From: Pseudoselenomonas ruminantium
Lineage (GTDB): Bacteria > Bacillota > Negativicutes > Selenomonadales > Selenomonadaceae
DNA length: 64,000 nucleotides
Assembly: GCF_900113715.1 (NCBI RefSeq)
Contig: NZ_FOQK01000005.1
Span: 29,481-93,480 of the forward strand
Direction: 5' to 3'
Below, piece by piece: positions 60,424-64,000 of the stretch (positions within the stretch are counted from its first letter, which is position 1; the number at the start of each line of letters is the position of its first letter). The notes below the pieces were generated by a model, which worked only from the letters and a program-made list of their open reading frames with translations, was not told where the DNA came from and made no database searches. The position numbers and the translations under genes were made by a program.

Positions 60424-61066
60424 CTCTCATCCCCACATGCGTGTGGCATACCGAGGCATCCGCAGGCCGTGCCGTTGCCGCTGCGGTTCATCCCCACATG
60501 CGTGGGGCATACAATCCCTACGGAAATTTCCCCGACTGTTTCGCCGGTTCATCCCCACATGCGTGGGGCATACGCAGTAGCGCGAAATATAAACTCAAGG
60601 GCATTACGGTTTATCCCCACATACGTGGGGCATACATCATGGCAGTCAAAAAACGTTGTCCGTATTGCGGTTCATCCCCACATGCGTGGGGCATACAGCC
60701 CTTGTTATGTTCTCTTGGGTTCATACCTCGGTTCATCCCCACATGCGTGGGGCATACGTGTAAATGTTATGACTAAAAATGAATTTATTGACAGGTTCAT
60801 CCCCACATGCGTGGGGCACACATTCTCGACAGCATTTTCTGCAAGCACACCTACGGTTCATCCCCACATGCGTGGGGCACACCTATTGTTGTAGTCCACA
60901 TCAATACCACAAAGCGGTTCATCCCCACATGCGTGGGGCACACCGCGTCCTCGGCGCCGCCACCGTACAGCTCGACCGGTTCATCCCCACATGCGTGGGG
61001 CACACTCCCGATGCTGGAATATACACAATCATGTGCGCGGTTCATCCCCACATGCGTGGGGCACAC
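60424..61066 (-). CRISPR. Type I-E CRISPR array 2, 11 repeats and 10 spacers
   Basis: Repeats start (plus strand) at 60424, 60485, 60546, 60608, 60669, 60730, 60794, 60855, 60916, 60978 and 61039; spacers are 33-34 bases except one of 36 (60758-60793). The plus-strand repeat end is GGGGCATAC in the left repeats and GGGGCACAC in the five leader-side ones, while array 1 mostly has GGGGTATAC. The last repeat (60424) is degenerate and touches the cas1 ribosome site. The leader lies to the right; no spacers are shared with array 1. Confidence 0.97.
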
Positions 61067-61159
61067 ACTAGCAAAAATGGCTTAACTACGCCATTTTCAC
61101 TTTCAAAATCCTTGCTATGTGTCTTCCTCAATCATATTCACAATTCACAAAAAAGTCAA
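61067..61159 (-). promoter_or_regulatory. Leader and promoter of array 2
   Basis: -35 TTGACT (61154-61159), 17 bases and -10 TATGAT (61131-61136) read leftwards into array 2 and on towards cas1. AGACACATAGC and the AATGGCGTA..TTAAGCCATT segment are shared with the leader of array 1. Start predicted near 61124. Confidence 0.8.
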
Positions 61160-61280
61160 TTATAAATTGTGGTATGCGATATATCCTTCATCCTCTCGCT
61201 CATACACTGCCAAAAAAAGTTTTCTTCTCCCCCATCTCCGTGTATAATGATATAGTAATTCACAAAAGGAGCTGAACGAT

Positions 61281-61736
61281 TTGTATATCGAATATATCAC
61301 CTTAGGCGCGGTGCTGCTGCTTAGTTATATTGGCCATAACATGACGGTATTTTATGCTGCGGCGATTGTATTGGGGCTGAAGATCTTAGGGCTTACGACG
61401 GCGCTCAATGCCTTGGGTTCCCAGGGGCTTAACTGGGGTATCATCATTTTGACGGCGGCGATTCTGGTGCCGATTGCCAATGGCACGATCACGATCCAGA
61501 CCATGCTCGATGCCTTCCGCACCCATGCGGGAATCATCGCTATCGTCGCTGGTCTTTTGGCGGCGGTGGCTGGCGGCGGCGGCGTTGAGCTTTTGCAGAA
61601 CAGCCCCGATGTCATCCCGGCGCTCATCATCGGCACGATGGCAGGCGTCCTGCTGTTCCACGGCGTTGCCGTTGGCCCGCTCATTGCTGGCGGTCTTACG
61701 TATTTTGTCCTTTGGATTTTAAAGGCTGTTCACTGA
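61281..61736 (+). CDS. DUF441 (UPF0756) membrane protein, 151 aa
   Basis: The only well-supported plus-strand protein gene in this half of the window. It starts with TTG 61281 (AGGAG nine bases before); TATAAT at 61243-61248 is its likely -10. Four hydrophobic helices (YITLGAVLLLSYIGHNMTVF, NWGIIILTAAILVPIANG, THAGIIAIVAGLLAAVAGGG, PALIIGTMAGVLLFHGVAVG) with the conserved GVAVGPLIAGG end identify DUF441, an inner-membrane family of unknown function. It lies between array 2 and ruvC. Confidence 0.92.
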   Translation: MYIEYITLGAVLLLSYIGHNMTVFYAAAIVLGLKILGLTTALNALGSQGLNWGIIILTAAILVPIANGTITIQTMLDAFRTHAGIIAIVAGLLAAVAGGGGVELLQNSPDVIPALIIGTMAGVLLFHGVAVGPLIAGGLTYFVLWILKAVH

Positions 61737-61744
61737 TAGAAATA

Positions 61745-61787
61745 AAAACGGAGTCTCCTACTTCCAAAAGTAAGAGACTCCGTTTTG
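61745..61787. terminator. Bidirectional terminator between DUF441 gene and ruvC
   Basis: AAAACGGAGTCTC...GAGACTCCGTTTT forms a 13-bp outer stem with an inner ACTT/AAGT extension. A-runs and T-runs flank both sides, so it can end the plus-strand DUF441 transcript and the minus-strand ruvC transcript. It shows that ruvC is no longer in one transcript with ruvA. Confidence 0.9.
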
Positions 61788-61794
61788 TTATACC

Positions 61795-62289
61795 TTATAG
61801 CTGATTGCGCCAAACGGCGTCGTTCATGCAATAGGTCGTGCAGATGGCAACGGCCAAAGCATCAGCCGTATCATCCGGTTTCGGCGGCTCGGGCAGGTGC
61901 AAGAGCTTGGTTACCATGTAGATGACCTGCTGTTTCGTCGCTTTGCCATAGCCCGTGACATCCTGCTTGATTTGCATCGGCGTGCGCTCGACGAGCCGCA
62001 GGTTGTTCTGCGCCGCGGCCAAGAGTACCACGCCGCGCGCCTGTCCGACAGGAATCGCCGTCGTGACGTTGCGATTGAAGAAGAGTTTCTCAACGCCCAT
62101 GACATCGGGCTGATATTTTTTTATCAGCGCATCAAGTTCGGTATGGATCTTGAGCAGACGGTCTTCCATTTTCATATTCGGCGTCGTAAAGATCGACCCA
62201 TAGGCACGCGGAATCAAGCGGCTGCCCTTTGACTCGACAAAGCCATAGCCGCAGATCGCTGTTCCCGGGTCAATGCCCAAAGCTAACAT
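61795..62289 (-). CDS. ruvC: Holliday junction resolvase RuvC
   Basis: RuvC cuts Holliday junctions. The catalytic acidic residues are in place: ALGIDPGTAICGYG (first Asp), GVEKLFFNRNVTTA (Glu) and PKPDDTADALAVAICT (C-terminal Asp pair). The length of 164 is standard. It normally heads ruvC-ruvA-ruvB; here a terminator, DUF441 gene and CRISPR-Cas locus separate it from ruvA. Confidence 0.97.
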   Translation of the reverse strand: MLALGIDPGTAICGYGFVESKGSRLIPRAYGSIFTTPNMKMEDRLLKIHTELDALIKKYQPDVMGVEKLFFNRNVTTAIPVGQARGVVLLAAAQNNLRLVERTPMQIKQDVTGYGKATKQQVIYMVTKLLHLPEPPKPDDTADALAVAICTTYCMNDAVWRNQL

Positions 62290-62310
62290 AAGTTCTCCTC
62301 CCGATAGCAG

Positions 62311-62340
62311 AAAAGGGGCTCATGCTCTGAGCCCCTTTGT
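62311..62340 (-). terminator. Terminator after yebC
   Basis: AAAGGGGCTCA-GAGCA-TGAGCCCCTTTT on the minus strand is an 11-bp stem with a T-run, 17 bases after the yebC stop. Expression of ruvC must therefore use read-through or a promoter within the short gap. Confidence 0.88.
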
Positions 62341-62356
62341 ATTTCCGAAGCGATGC

Positions 62357-63085
62357 TTATTCTTCGATTTCGTAGTTGCTGTAGACGTTCTGGACGTCAT
62401 CGTTTTCCTCGAGCGCATCCTCGAGTTTCTGCATCTTCTCAGCGTCTTCGCCGGAGAGCTTGACCGTGTTGTCCGGAACCATCGTGATTTCTGACGATGC
62501 CGTCTCGATGCCTTTGGCCTCAAGGGCTGCCTCGATATCATCGTAAGCATCCGGATCAGCCGTAATCTCGAAGACCTCGCCCTCGTCCTTCATGTCGTCG
62601 GCACCAGCCTCGAGCACGATTTCCATCAGCGCATCTTCATCGGCAAACGTCTCTTTTTCGACAACGAAGATAGCCTTCTTCTGGAACATCCAGCCAACGC
62701 AGCCATCCTGGCCAAGGTTGCCGCCGTGTTTCGAGAACAGATGGCGGACATCAGCAGCCGTACGGTTGCGGTTATCCGTGAGGATGTCGAGCATGACAGC
62801 CGTACCAGCCGGGCCATAGCCCTCATAGGTCAGCTCTTCGTAGTTTGCACCTTCCGTCGTGCCCTCGCCCTTCTGGATAGCGCGCTTGATATTGTCTTTC
62901 GGGATGTTGTTAGCTTTTGCCTTCGAAAGAGCAAGTTTCAGACGCATGTTGCCCGTCGGGTCGCTGCCGCCCATGCGAACTGCAATCGTGATCTCACGGC
63001 CGATTTTCGTCGTGAGTGCACCGCGGATTGCGTCGTTTGCGCCCTTTTTACGTTTGATATTTGCCCATTTTGAATGTCCTGACAT
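62357..63085 (-). CDS. yebC: YebC/PmpR family protein, 242 aa
   Basis: The start at 63085 gives MSGHSKWANIKRKKGANDAI, the family signature, with GGAG upstream. NIPKDNIKRAIQKGEGTTEG, YEGYGPAGTAVMLDILTDNR and NRTAADVRHLFSKHGGNLGQ follow. YebC proteins act as transcription regulators and in translation of proline-rich stretches; which one here is open. yebC next to ruvC is the common order. Confidence 0.95.
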   Translation of the reverse strand: MSGHSKWANIKRKKGANDAIRGALTTKIGREITIAVRMGGSDPTGNMRLKLALSKAKANNIPKDNIKRAIQKGEGTTEGANYEELTYEGYGPAGTAVMLDILTDNRNRTAADVRHLFSKHGGNLGQDGCVGWMFQKKAIFVVEKETFADEDALMEIVLEAGADDMKDEGEVFEITADPDAYDDIEAALEAKGIETASSEITMVPDNTVKLSGEDAEKMQKLEDALEENDDVQNVYSNYEIEE

Positions 63086-63189
63086 GAGGAACACCGCTCC
63101 TTTTTTCTTATGTTTTCCCTCCTGCATACAAGAGGAATTTACTCTGTACTAACTGGTTTAGTATACTACGTTTCCCGGCGTTCGTCAAA

Positions 63190-63236
63190 CAACAGCCCCT
63201 TAGGCACGGAGCAGCTCTCATACCTTAGGGGCTGTT
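63190..63236 (-). terminator. Terminator-like hairpin after the repeat protein gene
   Basis: AACAGCCCCTAAGG and CCTTAGGGGCTGTT pair with one mismatch, starting nine bases after the stop at 63245. A loose T-rich tail (TGTTGTTTG) follows. Likely the transcript end of the gene at the right edge. Confidence 0.65.
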
Positions 63237-63244
63237 TACCTTAT

Positions 63245-64000
63245 TTAGAAGCAAACATAGATAACATCCAAATCCTCAAGTTCTAATCCCATTTCGCTGA
63301 ACGCAACATGCAAAGCCTTGGACACAACATCCACATTATGCCGGGCTCCACCATGGTTCAGCATGTCAAATGCTGCGTGATCCACAGGGGTAATCGATAG
63401 TGCCGCACCGTCATAGGACAAATCAAATGTCCCTGCCGTATTGGCAAGCATAAGCCTTGCCTTATACGTGCGCTGGGTTTCACGGCCCTTGGCAGCCGGC
63501 AAGTCCGTACGCACCTGCTCCACTGCCTCCATCTTCACCTCATCTGGATCGACCTGCAAAGCATACATCCCATAATTAATCTGCACACCATTATGTATGC
63601 GAACTACTGGCAACCGTGCTGTCGTCAAGCCTAATACCCGCTCGACTACATTATCTGCCGCCTGTCCCGGCTGCAGTTGTTTGCTATCTGCCAGCTGATA
63701 GCTCGCCGTACCAGACTGCACCGTTCCCTTTACAGGATCAAGCTGCGGACGCTCCGCTGCATAAGCCTCCGTCTTACCCGCAGGCTTATCGGCCGCTGCC
63801 GGCACCACCTCCGGCACTTCAGCAGTAACTGGTGTCACCACTGGCGTCGGTGTTACCGCTGGTTCCGGCGTTACCGTTGGTTCCGGCGTTACCGTTGGTT
63901 CCGGCGTTACCGTTGGTTCCGGCGTTACCGTTGGTTCCGGTGTTACCGTCGGCGTTACCGTTGGCTCCGGCGTTACCGTTGGCGTCGGCGTTACCGTTGG
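63245..64000 (-). CDS. Unknown protein with PEPTVT repeats, 5' end outside window
   Basis: The frame is open from the right edge to the stop at 63245. The visible N-terminal side is a low-complexity Pro/Thr/Val linker (units PEPTVT, then PEPAVTPTPVVTPVTAEVPE). The C-terminal 150 residues are a soluble mixed domain (VVERVLGLTTARLPVVRIHN, GVQINYGMYALQVDPDEVKM, AFSEMGLELEDLDVIYVCF at the end). Such linkers often connect an exported or membrane N-terminus to an outer domain, which fits a cell-envelope protein, but I do not recognise the domain. Confidence 0.7.
   Translation of the reverse strand, partial: PTVTPTPTVTPEPTVTPTVTPEPTVTPEPTVTPEPTVTPEPTVTPEPAVTPTPVVTPVTAEVPEVVPAAADKPAGKTEAYAAERPQLDPVKGTVQSGTASYQLADSKQLQPGQAADNVVERVLGLTTARLPVVRIHNGVQINYGMYALQVDPDEVKMEAVEQVRTDLPAAKGRETQRTYKARLMLANTAGTFDLSYDGAALSITPVDHAAFDMLNHGGARHNVDVVSKALHVAFSEMGLELEDLDVIYVCF
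63855..64000 (-). repeat. 18-base tandem repeat coding for PEPTVT
   Basis: The plus-strand unit ACCGTTGGTTCCGGCGTT occurs about eight times to the window edge, with one 12-base short unit (63945-63956) and variants with TCGG. Units keep the frame. Copy number is likely variable between strains. Confidence 0.85.

Noticed and set aside
1..64000. tRNA or rRNA genes, integrase, phage att sites
   Set aside because: None was recognised on either strand; the IS30 and intron pieces are only fragments and no flanking direct repeats were found.

Overview
The window looks like the chromosome of a diderm Firmicute of the Negativicutes (Selenomonas/Mitsuokella-like). It has Firmicutes-type housekeeping genes (queA, queH, spoIID-like, yebC, ruvABC) together with a true outer-membrane autotransporter. 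This placement is inferred from gene content only.

Region 1, about 1-45.8 kb, almost all minus strand, is a large contractile-injection/T6SS-like locus. From its 5' end it runs: VWA lipoprotein-like protein, a 730-aa sheath candidate, two Hcp-like tube proteins, a J-domain protein, FHA proteins, two PP2C-type proteins, Sel1 repeats, a third tube-like protein with a glycine-rich tail, an Hsp70-like ATPase, a DcrB-like protein, a PAAR-like DUF4280 protein, and a VgrG-Rhs fusion effector. A second block (8.9 kb to the left edge) has a second VgrG-like spike, probable baseplate proteins, a pentapeptide-repeat protein, a DUF1266-like protein and Sel1 proteins. No ClpV-type ATPase and no TssJLM membrane complex is seen; an Hsp70/DnaJ pair is present instead.

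Between the two blocks (13.2-29.8 kb) the VgrG-Rhs gene is followed by a tandem graveyard of orphan Rhs 3' ends, each carrying a toxin tip and an immunity gene. One tip is a recognisable TNT-type NADase and others look ADP-ribosyltransferase-like. Many modules are broken by stops, frameshifts or deletions, and the main VgrG-Rhs gene itself carries an in-frame amber codon. An IS30 transposase fragment and a group II intron domain V/VI relic show mobile-element activity. An autotransporter with an HEIGH zinc-protease motif lies at the end of the array.

Region 2, about 46-64 kb, is the yebC-ruvC-ruvA-ruvB-queH-spoIID-queA neighbourhood, split between ruvC and ruvA by a type I-E CRISPR-Cas locus (order cas1-cas2-cse1-cse2-cas7-cas5-cas6e-cas3, an array at each end), a DUF441 gene and a candidate type I toxin-antitoxin pair. 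Between cas2 and cse1 lies a small element with its own promoter. It looks like a degenerate repeat-spacer-repeat whose guide partly matches a PAM-flanked site overlapping the -35 box of the cse1 promoter. This is the most interesting signal in the window: a candidate CreR-like self-regulating guide RNA. The right edge holds the end of an unknown protein with PEPTVT-type repeats.
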